DNA of 64,000 bases from Bacillus sp. SM2101 (GCF_018588585.1 NZ_JAEUFG010000004.1:186001-250000), one strand, 5' to 3'. Counted from the first letter of the stretch, positions 26,962 to 36,122 are shown. Notes: generated by a model not told the origin, from the sequence alone. Numbers and translations are program-made.

Positions 26962-27086
26962 GCATAATAATAGTCGTTATTGGTTACAATATCAATTCAA
27001 TTATTGCTCGTTTGTACCATCCACAATTGAGAAGCTCAATATAGTTAAGTAGCTATTTTTCTAAAATCTAAAAAAATAAAAACCGT

Positions 27087-27117
27087 TTGACTTAGAGTAA
27101 GCTCTAAGGAATATAAT
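27087..27117 (+). promoter_or_regulatory. MerR-type promoter (19-bp spacer) of the SDR at 27314
   Basis: TTGACT (27087-27092), 19-bp spacer, TATAAT (27112-27117). A perfect inverted repeat CTTAGAG-TAAG-CTCTAAG (27091-27108) fills the spacer. This is the hallmark of MerR-activated promoters. The MerR gene at 22354-22743 is a candidate activator. Confidence 0.75.
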
Positions 27118-27136
27118 TACATTGCAGTTTGAAATT

Positions 27137-27282
27137 AAGGACTCTTTTCGTAAACTTTGTTGTTATGATTCCTAAACTAGAAGGCAAAGATATCGTTTTA
27201 TAGAAGAAATCATCCCACGAATTCTAGTTGTATACGGCTTTATTGTTTAGTAGGAAAAACAACAATCTATGTGAAAAGAATC
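27137..27282 (-). repeat. MITE-like repeat, copy 5, between promoter and SDR gene
   Basis: 146 bp in reverse orientation. The left end ACTCTTTTCGTAAACTTTGT is the complement of the family 3' end, and the right end is GTGAAAAGAATC. It sits 20 bp after the MerR-type promoter and 31 bp before the start codon, so it forms most of the 5' untranslated leader. Confidence 0.75.
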
Positions 27283-27313
27283 AATTTAAATGAGTCAAGG
27301 AGGAATTTGATAA

Positions 27314-28072
27314 ATGAAATATACCGTCATTACAGGTGCAAGTTCTGGAATTGGATATGAAGCAGCTTTGGCATTTGCCGCTCGAGGAAAAAACTTAGTT
27401 ATTGTAGCTAGAAGAGAAGACAAGTTAGAAGAATTGAAGTCCAAAATCGCACAGGTAGCTCCGGACCTAGACGTTATCATACGAATAGCTGACTTATCGG
27501 TAATTGAAAACGCGCATAAACTATATGAAGACCTCCAAGATTTAGACATAGAAACATGGATTAACAACGCGGGATTTGGTAATTTTGCAGGAATTGGTGA
27601 GCAAAATTTAAATAAAATAGAAAAAATGCTTCATTTAAATATTGAAGCATTAACAATACTATCCTCACTGTACGTACGTGACTACTCAAATGTAGAAGGT
27701 ACCCAGCTTATCAACGTATCTTCGGGTGGCGGCTATACAATTGTTGCAGATGCTGTAACCTACTGTGCAACTAAATTTTACGTAAGTGCATTTACTGAAG
27801 GGCTTGCTCAAGAATTAAAAGATCAGAATGCAAAAATGCAAGCAAAGGTTTTGGCTCCAGCTGCAACTGAAACAGAATTTGGAAAACACTCAATTGATGC
27901 TGAAGATTTTCAATATGAAGGCGTTATTCCTAAATATCATACTGCCAAAGAAATGGCAGCATTTATGTTAGAGCTTTATGATAGTCATCACGTTGTAGGA
28001 ATCGTCAACGGACTCACTTATGAATTTGAGCTTAAAGATCCTATTTTTAATCAAGTGACAAGAATGAGATAA
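27314..28072 (+). CDS. Short-chain dehydrogenase (DltE-like subgroup)
   Basis: 252 residues. Rossmann motif TGASSGIG at 7-14, NADP-type basic patch VARREDKLEEL, structural NNAG (INNAGFGNF), catalytic serine INVSSGGG and YCATK. An AAGGAGG site lies upstream. The C-terminus (KDPIFNQVTRMR) resembles the classical Bacillus oxidoreductases of this subgroup. Expression probably depends on a MerR activator through the 19-bp-spacer promoter, which suggests a response to a reactive carbonyl or similar compound. That last point is inference. Confidence 0.9.
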   Translation: MKYTVITGASSGIGYEAALAFAARGKNLVIVARREDKLEELKSKIAQVAPDLDVIIRIADLSVIENAHKLYEDLQDLDIETWINNAGFGNFAGIGEQNLNKIEKMLHLNIEALTILSSLYVRDYSNVEGTQLINVSSGGGYTIVADAVTYCATKFYVSAFTEGLAQELKDQNAKMQAKVLAPAATETEFGKHSIDAEDFQYEGVIPKYHTAKEMAAFMLELYDSHHVVGIVNGLTYEFELKDPIFNQVTRMR

Positions 28073-28075
28073 CTT

Positions 28076-28127
28076 AAAAGTCAGTAAGGGCTATATTTAT
28101 ATCATGTTAGCACTTACTGATTTTTTT
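28076..28127 (+). terminator. Terminator of the SDR gene at 27314
   Basis: Arms AAAAGTCAGTAAG / CTTACTGATTTTT with one G-T pair, followed by more T. It lies directly after the stop and directly before MITE-like copy 6. Confidence 0.75.
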
Positions 28128-28252
28128 GCTCTTTTCGTTATTAACAATGGACAATACGACGGGGCCTGACCCCAAAGAGATTATAAAAAGTAGAAAAGAT
28201 GCCACCACCGCTACATGTATATGTGCTTATATCTTAGTGGAAAACACCCTTT
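28128..28252 (-). repeat. MITE-like repeat, copy 6, with internal insertion
   Basis: 125 bp in reverse orientation: left end GCTCTTTTCGTTATTAACAA, right end GGAAAACACCCTTT. The middle contains GGGGCCTGACCCC (28159-28171), a short palindrome not seen in the other copies. Confidence 0.55.
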
Positions 28253-28372
28253 GTTTAGTTTAAGTGAAGAAGGAATATTTTTGCCAATTTTGTTATTATG
28301 ATATTAGTTTTACATAATTTCCAAAATGCAACTTAATACGTGTAAATTAAAAATTCAAACAAAGTGTGACGT

Positions 28373-28468
28373 ATGACGAGTGAGCATAAATCATGTCCTA
28401 ATTGTATCAATACTGAATGTGATGAAGGTACAGATTTCATAATAATCAAACCTTTAGATAAAGTCTGA
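28373..28468 (+). CDS. Possible 31-aa CxxC mini-protein
   Basis: ATG at 28373 opens 31 codons with HKSCPNCINTECDEG, which looks like half of a zinc ribbon, ending PLDKV. No ribosome site is visible, so it may be a gene remnant or chance. Confidence 0.22.
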   Translation: MTSEHKSCPNCINTECDEGTDFIIIKPLDKV

Positions 28469-28537
28469 TTTTAGTTATTTCAACACGTATTGAACATCCA
28501 CATCAATTTAGAAAATAGCTTAAAGGGGTTTTGTAAT

Positions 28538-29131
28538 TTGGATCATAATGTGAATTCATTAATACAACTACTTACTACTACCGAATACAACAATCGATTT
28601 ATTTTAGGCATTGATGGCTTAAGTCGTTCTGGCAAAACTACGCTTGTAAGTAAGCTTAGTCATCATTTGCAAGAATTAAATATTCCATATCATATCTTCC
28701 ATATTGATGACCACATCGTTGAGAGGAAAAACCGTTACAATACTGGGCAAGAAGAGTGGTATGAGTATTATCATTTACAGTGGAACAAAGCTTGGCTAAA
28801 GGAGTATTTTTTCAAACAACTTAAAAATGCAACCGAGCTCAATCTTCCTTATTATGAAGGTGACTTAGACTCATGCACTGTGAGAAGCATCTCACTTCCT
28901 AAAAATTGTGTCATTATCATTGAAGGGGTTTTCCTTCAGCGATACGAGTGGCGGGAATTTTATGATTATGTTGTTTATTTAGATTGTCCGAGGGATCATA
29001 GGTTTCTTCGTGAAAGTACAAATACACAGAGAAACATCACGAAGTTTAAAAATAGGTATTGGAAAGCAGAAGCATTTTACTTACAAAATGAACTTCCTGA
29101 GAAAAAGGCAGATCTCATTTTACAAAACTAA
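28538..29131 (+). CDS. P-loop kinase, uridine kinase-like
   Basis: 197 residues from a TTG at 28538 that follows AAAGGGG; the frame is open upstream to 28490 without a ribosome site. The P-loop GLSRSGKTT and the following FHIDDHIVERKNRYNTG and VIIIEGVFLQRYEWREFYDYVVYLDC blocks match small nucleoside or uridine kinase-like proteins. The acceptor is unknown. It stands alone between two strand switches. Confidence 0.8.
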   Translation: MDHNVNSLIQLLTTTEYNNRFILGIDGLSRSGKTTLVSKLSHHLQELNIPYHIFHIDDHIVERKNRYNTGQEEWYEYYHLQWNKAWLKEYFFKQLKNATELNLPYYEGDLDSCTVRSISLPKNCVIIIEGVFLQRYEWREFYDYVVYLDCPRDHRFLRESTNTQRNITKFKNRYWKAEAFYLQNELPEKKADLILQN

Positions 29132-29174
29132 TATGTCGACACTTCACTCTAACGTTAAATTACAGTTTGATTAG

Positions 29175-30134
29175 CTAACTTAAGTAATATTTCCTACCCT
29201 TTTTGAGATCGTTATGAGGTAGCTTCATCGAAGACAATATCTTTTTCACAATTGTACTCGATGAAACTTGCAAGAACTCTCTAGCAGATGAGTTGGTTAT
29301 CGTAGAGTTTATTAAGAGAGCATAGTCTTCTAAAGTTTGTACATGGGCATCTTTTGAGATTGTGCTGCATTGTGAACATCTCCATCTACCCCAATCTCGT
29401 TCTAAAGGAAGAAAGAAGCAATTAGGACATTGGACACCTGTTTGTATTTCTGATTGAGAAATGTTTTGTTGAAGAAGTATGTCCACTTCTAATGGCACAT
29501 GTTCGTTAATAAATTGGTTAGAAAGATTACGAAGCTGCTTGAATTGAAGAGCTTCCTTCAGATGTGATTTGTGTATTTCATTCACTTTATAAGGAAGTGT
29601 TGCACTATGGAGCACTTTATTGTAAATGTATTGATTATTAGAGGAAGTTTGAAGCATCGTTCTAGGGGTACTAACAACAACAAACGTTTCGATAGGAATT
29701 ATGGGGTAGTTACTCATCCGCAACCACTTTGCTAGTTGAGCACTCTGCCTTTTCACTTGCAAAATGGGATCAGGAAATCCTTCTTTTATATCATCTATCG
29801 TTCGTATGAGTTGGTTAAAATGGGAGTCAAAATAGAGAGTTCCTTTAATATTTTTAACTTCTAATATGAGGATAAAACGTTGAGAAAGAATGAGGGTATC
29901 AAGTTGAAAGTAATGAGTTCCATCAAATAGCCTTAAATCATGAAAAAGGTGATATTCTTCTTCAGGAAGAAAGCTTAGTGGAAAATCTATCTTTTGTTCT
30001 CCTTTAAAGCCAGCCAAACGCTTAGATAGCTGTTCTGAAATCCCTACCCTTTTTGGGTGACTTTGCGGAAGTCTTCTCGCTAAAGCTTCTAGTTTTTTAA
30101 TATAGATGGGGGTGGTGCGGGGCTTTACAATCAT
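29175..30134 (-). CDS. NERD-domain protein with C-terminal zinc ribbon
   Basis: 319 residues. The NERD (nuclease-related) domain covers about 40-160: FDGTHYFQLDTLILSQ, then LEVKNIKGTLYFD. The D and E-x-K residues resemble the PD-(D/E)xK nuclease core. A basic N-terminus precedes it. A four-cysteine ribbon (CPNC...CSQC) lies at about 236-257, and a C-terminal winged-helix-like region may bind DNA. NERD proteins are widespread in Bacillaceae, with poorly known roles in DNA processing. The ribosome site GGAGAG is good. A 21-bp tandem repeat array lies 120 bp upstream. Confidence 0.88.
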   Translation of the reverse strand: MIVKPRTTPIYIKKLEALARRLPQSHPKRVGISEQLSKRLAGFKGEQKIDFPLSFLPEEEYHLFHDLRLFDGTHYFQLDTLILSQRFILILEVKNIKGTLYFDSHFNQLIRTIDDIKEGFPDPILQVKRQSAQLAKWLRMSNYPIIPIETFVVVSTPRTMLQTSSNNQYIYNKVLHSATLPYKVNEIHKSHLKEALQFKQLRNLSNQFINEHVPLEVDILLQQNISQSEIQTGVQCPNCFFLPLERDWGRWRCSQCSTISKDAHVQTLEDYALLINSTITNSSAREFLQVSSSTIVKKILSSMKLPHNDLKKGRKYYLS

Positions 30135-30254
30135 ATCATCTCTCCTTCTATCATTTGTAAATATATATTCTAGCTACAAATTTAGCTTTCCTGCATAAAA
30201 ATGATCAATATTTTTGCTATCTATCTGTTTTATCGGTCTATTACTAACATTATT

Positions 30255-30359
30255 GGGTCAAATTTATACTTTTTCGGGTCAAATTCTATGTTTTTCAGGT
30301 CAAATTCTATGTTTTTCAGGTCAAATTGGCACATTTACAGGTCAAATTCATAGTTTTAT
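30255..30359. repeat. Tandem 21-bp repeat array, five units
   Basis: Five contiguous 21-bp units starting RGGTCAAATT, two of them identical apart from their first base (RGGTCAAATTCTATGTTTTT). It lies between the AraC stop and the NERD start. There are no unique spacers, so it is not CRISPR. The same unit type recurs at 56215-56319. Confidence 0.85.
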
Positions 30360-30380
30360 AGATCTTTCGACAAAGTCCTA

Positions 30381-31244
30381 TTATTTTCGCTGAGTCTCTT
30401 TTCTGTATATTGCAGGACTAACACCTACATGTAGCTTAAATAACTTTGAAAAATGAGCATAATCTTTGATGCCTACACCTTTACTAATTGAATTAATTGT
30501 TTCATCTGAAATAGTTAACATATGTTTCGCTTGAGAGAGTCGGTATTGAGTTAGGAATTGAATCGGTGTCACCCCGATTGTTCTTTTCATACACCGGGTT
30601 ATATAATCTGGATGGTAGAGTAAATCTCTTGCTATATTATCTAAAGTAACCTGATCTTGAAAATGATTTTTTATATAAACGATCACTTGTTCTGTTAATT
30701 TCTCAGACGTATTCTGAACAGTCATTGCTTCTTTTTGTAACTGAACAAAAAATTCTTGAAAATATATTTGTTGGTATAAATATAATTCAGGATTTTGCAG
30801 GTCATTAGAAGCAATAATTCGATCCATCAACCTTTCCATATATTCTTTTTTTCGTATCTTAGCATATTGAGGAATTTTCAAAAGTAGGTTTGCTGGTTCT
30901 ATATATGACGGGATGTTCTGTACGATGTTGGACCAATCAATTGATTCATTTACTTCTAAGTCATACTTTTTTTCATACTGAAAATGCAGCCATATAAACT
31001 GACTACCTTCTATACAGTCTTTATGTCCATAATGCTCCTCACCTGGAAGGATAATAAGATATTGCCCCTCATTTATTTCATATTGGACATCATTCGTAGT
31101 AATAAATATTTTTCCGTATTTTACATATAGTAAATCGAATACAGGAAATGTCCTTCTAAAATGACGATCTCCTTTGTTAAATACATATTGGCCCCCATTC
31201 ACAAATAAAGGAAATGGGGGTATCGGAAACTTTATGATATTCAT
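30381..31244 (-). CDS. AraC-family regulator with cupin sensor domain
   Basis: 287 residues. The N-terminal cupin (about 10-110: YVKYGKIFITTNDVQYEINEGQYLIILPGEEH) would bind a small ligand. The C-terminal double helix-turn-helix (about 185-285) has VTLDNIARDLLYHPDYITRCMKR and ISKGVGIKDYAHFSKLFKLHVGVSPAIYR. A good AGGAGTGGAG site precedes the ATG. It lies 56 bp downstream of the PQQ-repeat gene on the same strand, so the two may be cotranscribed. AraC regulators of this shape often control sugar genes, but none is adjacent. Confidence 0.92.
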   Translation of the reverse strand: MNIIKFPIPPFPLFVNGGQYVFNKGDRHFRRTFPVFDLLYVKYGKIFITTNDVQYEINEGQYLIILPGEEHYGHKDCIEGSQFIWLHFQYEKKYDLEVNESIDWSNIVQNIPSYIEPANLLLKIPQYAKIRKKEYMERLMDRIIASNDLQNPELYLYQQIYFQEFFVQLQKEAMTVQNTSEKLTEQVIVYIKNHFQDQVTLDNIARDLLYHPDYITRCMKRTIGVTPIQFLTQYRLSQAKHMLTISDETINSISKGVGIKDYAHFSKLFKLHVGVSPAIYRKETQRK

Positions 31245-31300
31245 ACTCCACTCCTGAAGTTTGTAGGTTGTGATAAGCTCATTATAAATGTCCGCACCTA

Positions 31301-32524
31301 TTATTCAAGTGCATAAATGCAGCCATCAGTACTACCAAAATAGATTGATCCATTTTCAATGAAAGGGGTTGAAATGATTGACCCTAATGACATAATCGTA
31401 TCATAAACTTTACTATATTCGTCAATATCCTCTGCATTTCGTAGTTGTTCATTAAGTTCTTCACCTAACTTACCTTCATCATCTAACCATTTTGCGAAGC
31501 CTTCCTTACTTGATTCGGTTTGGTATACCCATTGTTGTTCTCCTGTGTGTAAGTTAAGAGCATAAAACTTCCCGTTCATATTTCCAAAATATAAAGTATT
31601 ATGTGCTATTATACTTGATCCGAACGTATTAATATGGAGGGGTAAATTCCACTTTTCTCGCCCGCTTTTAGCATCCATAGCAAACATTTTAGAATGGTCT
31701 GATGAAGCAAAAAAGACAAGCCCATCTTTCACAGTTGGTGTTGTAATAACCCAAGTTCCTGGTACTTTATAATTCCATTCACCTCTGCCTGTTTCAGCGT
31801 CTATCGCGTACATGTTGAAATCACGACTACCAAAATAGACTGTCCCATTAGAAACAGATGCCGAACCTTGAATGTCGCCATTCGGAAACCATTTGTCTCC
31901 TACTGTCCTAAACACCCATTTTTCTTTCCCAGTTTGAATATGTAGTGCGTAAAAATAACCATCGTAGCTACCTATGAACAATGTTTGATTGTATATTGCT
32001 GGTGTTGCATGTACTACACCACCAGTCTTATACCTCCAAATTTCTTCTCCTGTTAGAGCATGAACAGCATATATATGATGATCACCGCTGCCAAAGTAGA
32101 CGATTCCTTCACTTACAATAGGTGATGAAAGAAAGTAATCCCAGGGGTCGACCATAGCTTCCCCGTTTGTTTCAAAACGCCATAATAGCTCACCTGAATC
32201 AATTTGGACAGCATAAAGAAAGCCGTCAGTGCAAGTAAAGTATGCAAGCTCATTGGCAATACTAGCTGCAGAACGTATCGCTCCACCGCTTGGAAAACAC
32301 CACTTTACTTCCCCATTTTTCTTATCAATTGCATAGAAATGCTTATCTTCACTTCCAATATATACAGTGTCATTAAAAACTATTGGAGAAGAATATATTT
32401 TTCCATCAGTTTGAAACTTCCACTTAACTCCCTTCAATGATTTTATTTCATTTTCCTGAAAGACTCCTGATAGCTGTATATCATTACGAAAATGAACTGA
32501 CTGATTATTTCCTTTATTCTCCAT
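31301..32524 (-). CDS. PQQ-repeat beta-propeller protein
   Basis: 407 residues made of about seven or eight repeats with the pattern YIGSxDxxFYAIDxxxGExKWxFxT. These are PQQ-like or BamB-like propeller blades. There is no signal peptide or membrane segment, so it is probably cytoplasmic or exported without a classical signal. An insert near residues 335-385 (GKLGEELNEQLRNAEDIDEYSKVYD) breaks the repeat pattern before the last blade. No catalytic residues are recognisable; it could be a scaffold. The ribosome site GGAGGTG is strong. Its partner is the downstream AraC gene. Confidence 0.85.
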   Translation of the reverse strand: MENKGNNQSVHFRNDIQLSGVFQENEIKSLKGVKWKFQTDGKIYSSPIVFNDTVYIGSEDKHFYAIDKKNGEVKWCFPSGGAIRSAASIANELAYFTCTDGFLYAVQIDSGELLWRFETNGEAMVDPWDYFLSSPIVSEGIVYFGSGDHHIYAVHALTGEEIWRYKTGGVVHATPAIYNQTLFIGSYDGYFYALHIQTGKEKWVFRTVGDKWFPNGDIQGSASVSNGTVYFGSRDFNMYAIDAETGRGEWNYKVPGTWVITTPTVKDGLVFFASSDHSKMFAMDAKSGREKWNLPLHINTFGSSIIAHNTLYFGNMNGKFYALNLHTGEQQWVYQTESSKEGFAKWLDDEGKLGEELNEQLRNAEDIDEYSKVYDTIMSLGSIISTPFIENGSIYFGSTDGCIYALE

Positions 32525-33120
32525 GACACACCTCCACTTTTGAAAACATAAGCTTATTAGGAATTATTTTAGCTGTTTTCAATATGTATGGATATGTGAA
32601 TGACCGAATCATTTTGTGTTATCTCGACCAACTTATATATCAGTTATCATCACTCGTTGTTTTCCTACAACGAATCAAAGCGAATAACAAAACTGTAGAT
32701 CCACTCCACAAACACATGGTGATTGTGAATAAGCTGTTGATAGCTATTTGTTTTCGTAGCACCTTTTTTCTTTTGCAGCGATGGCTGTTGTGTATAACCT
32801 ACTCTTTTTTTACAGGATAAAAGGTTTAGAAGCATTTTACGTATTTTTTAAAACTAAAGAAGTGGGGATCAATGTTAGAGATATTTCTTAGCAAGGATTA
32901 AAGAAAAAAATGATAAAGGTTGGACATTTTCAGCTCGTTTTTAGAGTTATTGAAAAATATTAAAAGGACCTAAACGGAAGAATAGTATTTCTATACACAA
33001 ATGGAAGATATGAAGAAAGGATTGTCCAAAGGTTTATATCTATTGGGCAATCCCTTTTCATTTTAACTTGGCTAACCTTTTCAGTCAGCTTTTTTTATAT
33101 AAGCTTTAATCTGATCATAT
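32525..33120. other. Intergenic region between the PQQ-repeat gene and alkC-like gene
   Basis: 596 bp. A 78-codon frame at 32584-32820 has no ribosome site and I do not accept it. Two very short ATG frames (9 and 16 codons near 32870-32960) may be remnants. A bidirectional hairpin lies at 33019-33053. Confidence 0.4.
33019..33053. terminator. Terminator, probably of the alkC-like gene
   Basis: Arms GGATTGTCCAA / TTGGGCAATCC (one G-T pair) with T-rich flanks on both sides. It lies 68 bp beyond the stop at 33121. Confidence 0.6.
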
Positions 33121-34206
33121 TTAAACGGGTTTGTATAAATAAAAATTTTCTTGCTTTTTTTCTTCACTGTTTATAAGGATTTTTAACATATGCAATCCTT
33201 CATAATGCTTTCTAGTTGATAGATCCTTAAATGAATGGGTTCTCGTATAGGTTTTTGTATCTACAAATGTATTCTCTGTTATTTTAAACTTCTTTGCTGA
33301 AGTTTTGTTATTTGCTTTTACAAAGTGAATTTCATAGTCTACACGGAGTTTTTTTGGTCTTTTTGATGTATTTGTAATAGAGAAAGAAAATGTTAGATCA
33401 TCACCTACAGTTAGCTTTTCGCATGATAAAGATAACTGATCGACTGTAATTCCTTCAGGAGTATCAAAGCCAAATAGAATTAAAGCTTCAGGGTCTCCTT
33501 GCTTCAAGAGTGTACGACAGCCATGTTTGATTATCCAATTAGTGTGAGAATCATGACCATACCACTCTTTGGCAATTTTTTTCACTATATGGGGATGATC
33601 TTTTGAAATATCATTTAAATTGTTCGCCACACTTCTCCTTACGTATTCAGATGAATCCCTTTTGAGATATTCAAGTATTGGCAAAATAGGTGTTGGATCA
33701 ATTTTCAAATCTTTTAATGATATATTCCATGGTAATCTTGGGCGGCACCCTTCACTTGCAAGTCGTCTAACATGATGATCATCATGCTTTGCCCACTGAA
33801 GCATTTGTTCCATCATTATTTTTGGGGAGGCAATAATAAATGACCTTACAGCCCCCTCCGAGGTCGAGAACTTTGTAAAGTGTTCTAATGCTGCTATAGA
33901 AATATCCCAATGTTCAAGACCATATACTTCAACAAAATCAGGAAAGAATAAATATTCAATCCCTCGACACCGTGGTGCAATGCTGTATAGTATAGCTAAT
34001 GCCTCTTCATAAGAAGGAGGAAATGTTTCACGTAAACATATTGTAATATGTCTCATTCGCTGCTTTAATTCTTTTGAATCCCAGTCATCACAGTAAATAA
34101 GCTTCGTAAAATGATTTGAGTCAAACTGAGGATACGCTTCCTTAACAATATTAGCAAATTGAATAAAAAATGATTCGGTGTACATATTCTTTAATGGTTC
34201 TGCCAC
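33121..34206 (-). CDS. AlkC-like DNA alkylation repair glycosylase with Ig-like tail
   Basis: 361 residues. The N-terminal 240 residues are HEAT-like helical repeats of the AlkC/AlkD superfamily (VRRLASEGCRPRLPWNISLK, SSEYVRRSVANNLNDISKDHP, KHGCRTLLKQGDPEALILFG). The C-terminal 110 residues are beta-rich and Ig-like (LSLSCEKLTVGDDLTFSFSI onward), as known for AlkC. These enzymes remove 3-methyladenine and related lesions from alkylated DNA. The start is GTG at 34206 with AAGGAG upstream. It is monocistronic. Confidence 0.85.
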   Translation of the reverse strand: MAEPLKNMYTESFFIQFANIVKEAYPQFDSNHFTKLIYCDDWDSKELKQRMRHITICLRETFPPSYEEALAILYSIAPRCRGIEYLFFPDFVEVYGLEHWDISIAALEHFTKFSTSEGAVRSFIIASPKIMMEQMLQWAKHDDHHVRRLASEGCRPRLPWNISLKDLKIDPTPILPILEYLKRDSSEYVRRSVANNLNDISKDHPHIVKKIAKEWYGHDSHTNWIIKHGCRTLLKQGDPEALILFGFDTPEGITVDQLSLSCEKLTVGDDLTFSFSITNTSKRPKKLRVDYEIHFVKANNKTSAKKFKITENTFVDTKTYTRTHSFKDLSTRKHYEGLHMLKILINSEEKKQENFYLYKPV

Positions 34207-34232
34207 TGAAATTGCACTCCTTCTTTATTAAT

Positions 34233-34311
34233 AGTCCTTGTCGTAAGTTTTGTTGTTATTTGTACAAAATACCTCCCGATATTCGTACGACAACAATACG
34301 AAAACTGTCTT
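34233..34311 (-). repeat. MITE-like repeat, copy 7 (short, 79 bp)
   Basis: On the minus strand it starts AAGACAGTTTTCGTATTGTT and ends ATAACAACAAAACTTACGAC plus AAGGACT. The middle is deleted relative to other copies. It lies upstream of the alkC-like start codon (34206), inside its promoter region. Confidence 0.55.
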
Positions 34312-34629
34312 ATACAAAATAATGTGTTGTGCTATTAAATAAAAATTAGCATACAACTACGACAATTTACGTCGTAATTAATAAGAATCTTGTAAGTGTT
34401 GGAGAAGTTTCATTCCAGTGACTCTTTGTGCGTTCAAGTAATCTGACGAAACCATGATGATATATAGACATAAGAATATAAAAAAAGAATACCTAAATAA
34501 GTAGTATTCTTTGTAAAATAGATAATCAATTATTCTCTTTGTTGATATATACATCTTGCAATTGATTAATTAATTAAACCGTACATATTAAAAGCCTAGT
34601 CCGACAACATAACATCGTTTTATTGCAAG
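34312..34629. other. Intergenic spacer
   Basis: 318 bp, AT-rich. I see no gene and no clear terminator. Confidence 0.4.
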
Positions 34630-35091
34630 TTATTGTTGATACGAAGGTTTACGAACCTTTTGCATGAAGAATTCTGGATTATTAATATGCTCAAAACCGT
34701 ATTTCGTATATAACGAATGAGCATCTTTCGTCGCAAGCATAAATCTTCGAACATTTGTAAGTTCGGGATGATTGTTAACAATGTCCAATAACCATTTTGC
34801 TAAACCTAATTTTTGAAAATCCGGTAATATGAATACATCGCAAAGGTAAGCAAAAGATGAGAAGTCTGAAATTACTCTTGCAAAGCCAACTTGTGCACAC
34901 CCCTCTGTTCCTACTTCCCCTTTATATACCCCAAAGCATAACGAACTATTTGCTATAGATTTTATGATGTTCTCCATCGGTATCCCTTTTGACCAGTATG
35001 CTTCTTCACTCAAATAACGATGAATAATATCTAAATTTAAGTACTCGTTATTCGTACATATAGAAAACTCTTTATTTCGCCACAAATCCAT
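34630..35091 (-). CDS. GNAT-family N-acetyltransferase
   Basis: 153 residues with the GNAT core: beta-strand VGFARVISDFSSFAYLCDVFI, acetyl-CoA loop LPDFQKLGLAKWLLD (Q/RxxGxG/A-like) and C-terminal YTKYGFEHINNPEFFM. An AAGGAGG site precedes the ATG. It is close to the plain GNATs found near regulators in Bacillus. The substrate is unknown. Confidence 0.9.
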   Translation of the reverse strand: MDLWRNKEFSICTNNEYLNLDIIHRYLSEEAYWSKGIPMENIIKSIANSSLCFGVYKGEVGTEGCAQVGFARVISDFSSFAYLCDVFILPDFQKLGLAKWLLDIVNNHPELTNVRRFMLATKDAHSLYTKYGFEHINNPEFFMQKVRKPSYQQ

Positions 35092-35297
35092 ATCATAACC
35101 TCCTTTTAAACATATTAAATATTTATTATTATACTAATAATTAAATTTCAGAAAACAGTTAATATGTCAAAAAGTCAGATGTTTTTATGGATTAAACACA
35201 GTTTATGAGAAAACTAGAAATTCATGATTATTGAAAATGCTATAGGTCTCCCACTTCATTTTAAACCAAAAGTCCTACCTTTCTTTTACATTCGTCT

Positions 35298-35324
35298 GTC
35301 AGGTGGCGTTCATTTCCACCTGAC
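35298..35324 (-). terminator. Hairpin after the AhpD-like gene
   Basis: Arms GTCAGGTGG / CCACCTGAC with a 9-nt loop, 25 bp beyond the stop. There is no clear T-run, so termination is uncertain. It resembles the hairpin at 10470-10496. Confidence 0.45.
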
Positions 35325-35348
35325 TTGTTTCAAGTTCCTTGACTGTAT

Positions 35349-35798
35349 TTACTGTTCATTTTTCATCGGCATCATACGTGTAGCAATAGCGATTCGATTC
35401 CATGCATTTATTGTAATAATGGACATAATTAGTTCTGAAATTTCCTTTTCTGAATAGAGATTCTTCACTCCATCATAAACATCATCAGGTACGTGTTTTT
35501 CTGATACTAATGTAATAGATTCGGTTAGTGCTAACACCGCTCTTTCCTTGTCAGTATAAAAATCCGTTTCTCGCCATGCGTTTAAGGCATATATTCTTTC
35601 TTCTGATTCTCCATTTTTCCTAGCATCTCTCGTATGCATATCAATACAAAAAGCACAACCGTTAATTTGTGACGCACGGATTTTAATAAGCTCTAACATT
35701 TTTTTGTCAATTGAGGAATGAGATACATACCCTTCTAAGCCGAACATAACTTTATATGCTTCTGGATCAACGTCTCCCATAATAAATCTTGTCTTCAT
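35349..35798 (-). CDS. AhpD-like carboxymuconolactone decarboxylase-family protein
   Basis: 149 residues, all-helical CMD fold with the redox motif C48-A-F-C51 and H55 (GCAFCIDMHTRDARKNGES). AhpD-type proteins reduce peroxide-system partners with the CxxC pair. The ATG has AAAGGAG upstream. Expression starts at a strong promoter (35971-36000) carrying an inverted repeat right after the -10. An identical repeat core lies in its leader and another at the Rrf2 gene upstream. A redox-responsive role under Rrf2 control is inferred. Confidence 0.88.
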   Translation of the reverse strand: MKTRFIMGDVDPEAYKVMFGLEGYVSHSSIDKKMLELIKIRASQINGCAFCIDMHTRDARKNGESEERIYALNAWRETDFYTDKERAVLALTESITLVSEKHVPDDVYDGVKNLYSEKEISELIMSIITINAWNRIAIATRMMPMKNEQ

Positions 35799-35828
35799 TA
35801 ATGAACACTCCTTTTTCAGATATAATTA

Positions 35829-35843
35829 AGATAAGAGTTATCT
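35829..35843. promoter_or_regulatory. Rrf2-type operator, site 1 (leader of AhpD-like gene)
   Basis: AGATAA-GAG-TTATCT, a perfect 6-bp inverted repeat with 3-nt spacer, 30 bp before the start codon. It has the same arms as the sites at 35954 and 36810. Confidence 0.6.
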
Positions 35844-35953
35844 GTAATAGAAACCAAAAAAATTTAGGTGAAGCCCCAACTACTATAACTAATATCGATT
35901 TTATTGTTGATTGATCTAATTACGACGAACATGGTATTAGCTTTAGCTTTTAT

Positions 35954-36000
35954 AGATAACCCTTATCTGGATTATACATATTATTTCTTGTTTTTGTCAA
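35954..36000 (-). promoter_or_regulatory. Promoter and operator (site 2) of the AhpD-like gene
   Basis: On the minus strand: TTGACA (35995-36000), 18-bp spacer, TATAAT (35971-35976), then CC and AGATAAGGGTTATCT (35954-35968). The repeat covers the transcription start, which fits repression. Confidence 0.75.
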
Positions 36001-36122
36001 CTCCCAATTTGTAATTTATTTGTAGATTCAATCATTGTGTAAAAACACAAAAAAACCTAGTTAGTTTCATTAATGAACTAGGTGAGTTAAAATAATGCGT
36101 CAATGGATTTCTCAGGTTTTAA

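Noticed and set aside
30255..30359. Possible CRISPR array
   Set aside because: The units are contiguous 21-bp repeats without unique spacers, and no cas gene is present. The same holds for 56215-56319.
32584..32820. 78-codon plus-strand frame
   Set aside because: No ribosome site, unusual composition, and it overlaps the promoter side of the PQQ-repeat gene.
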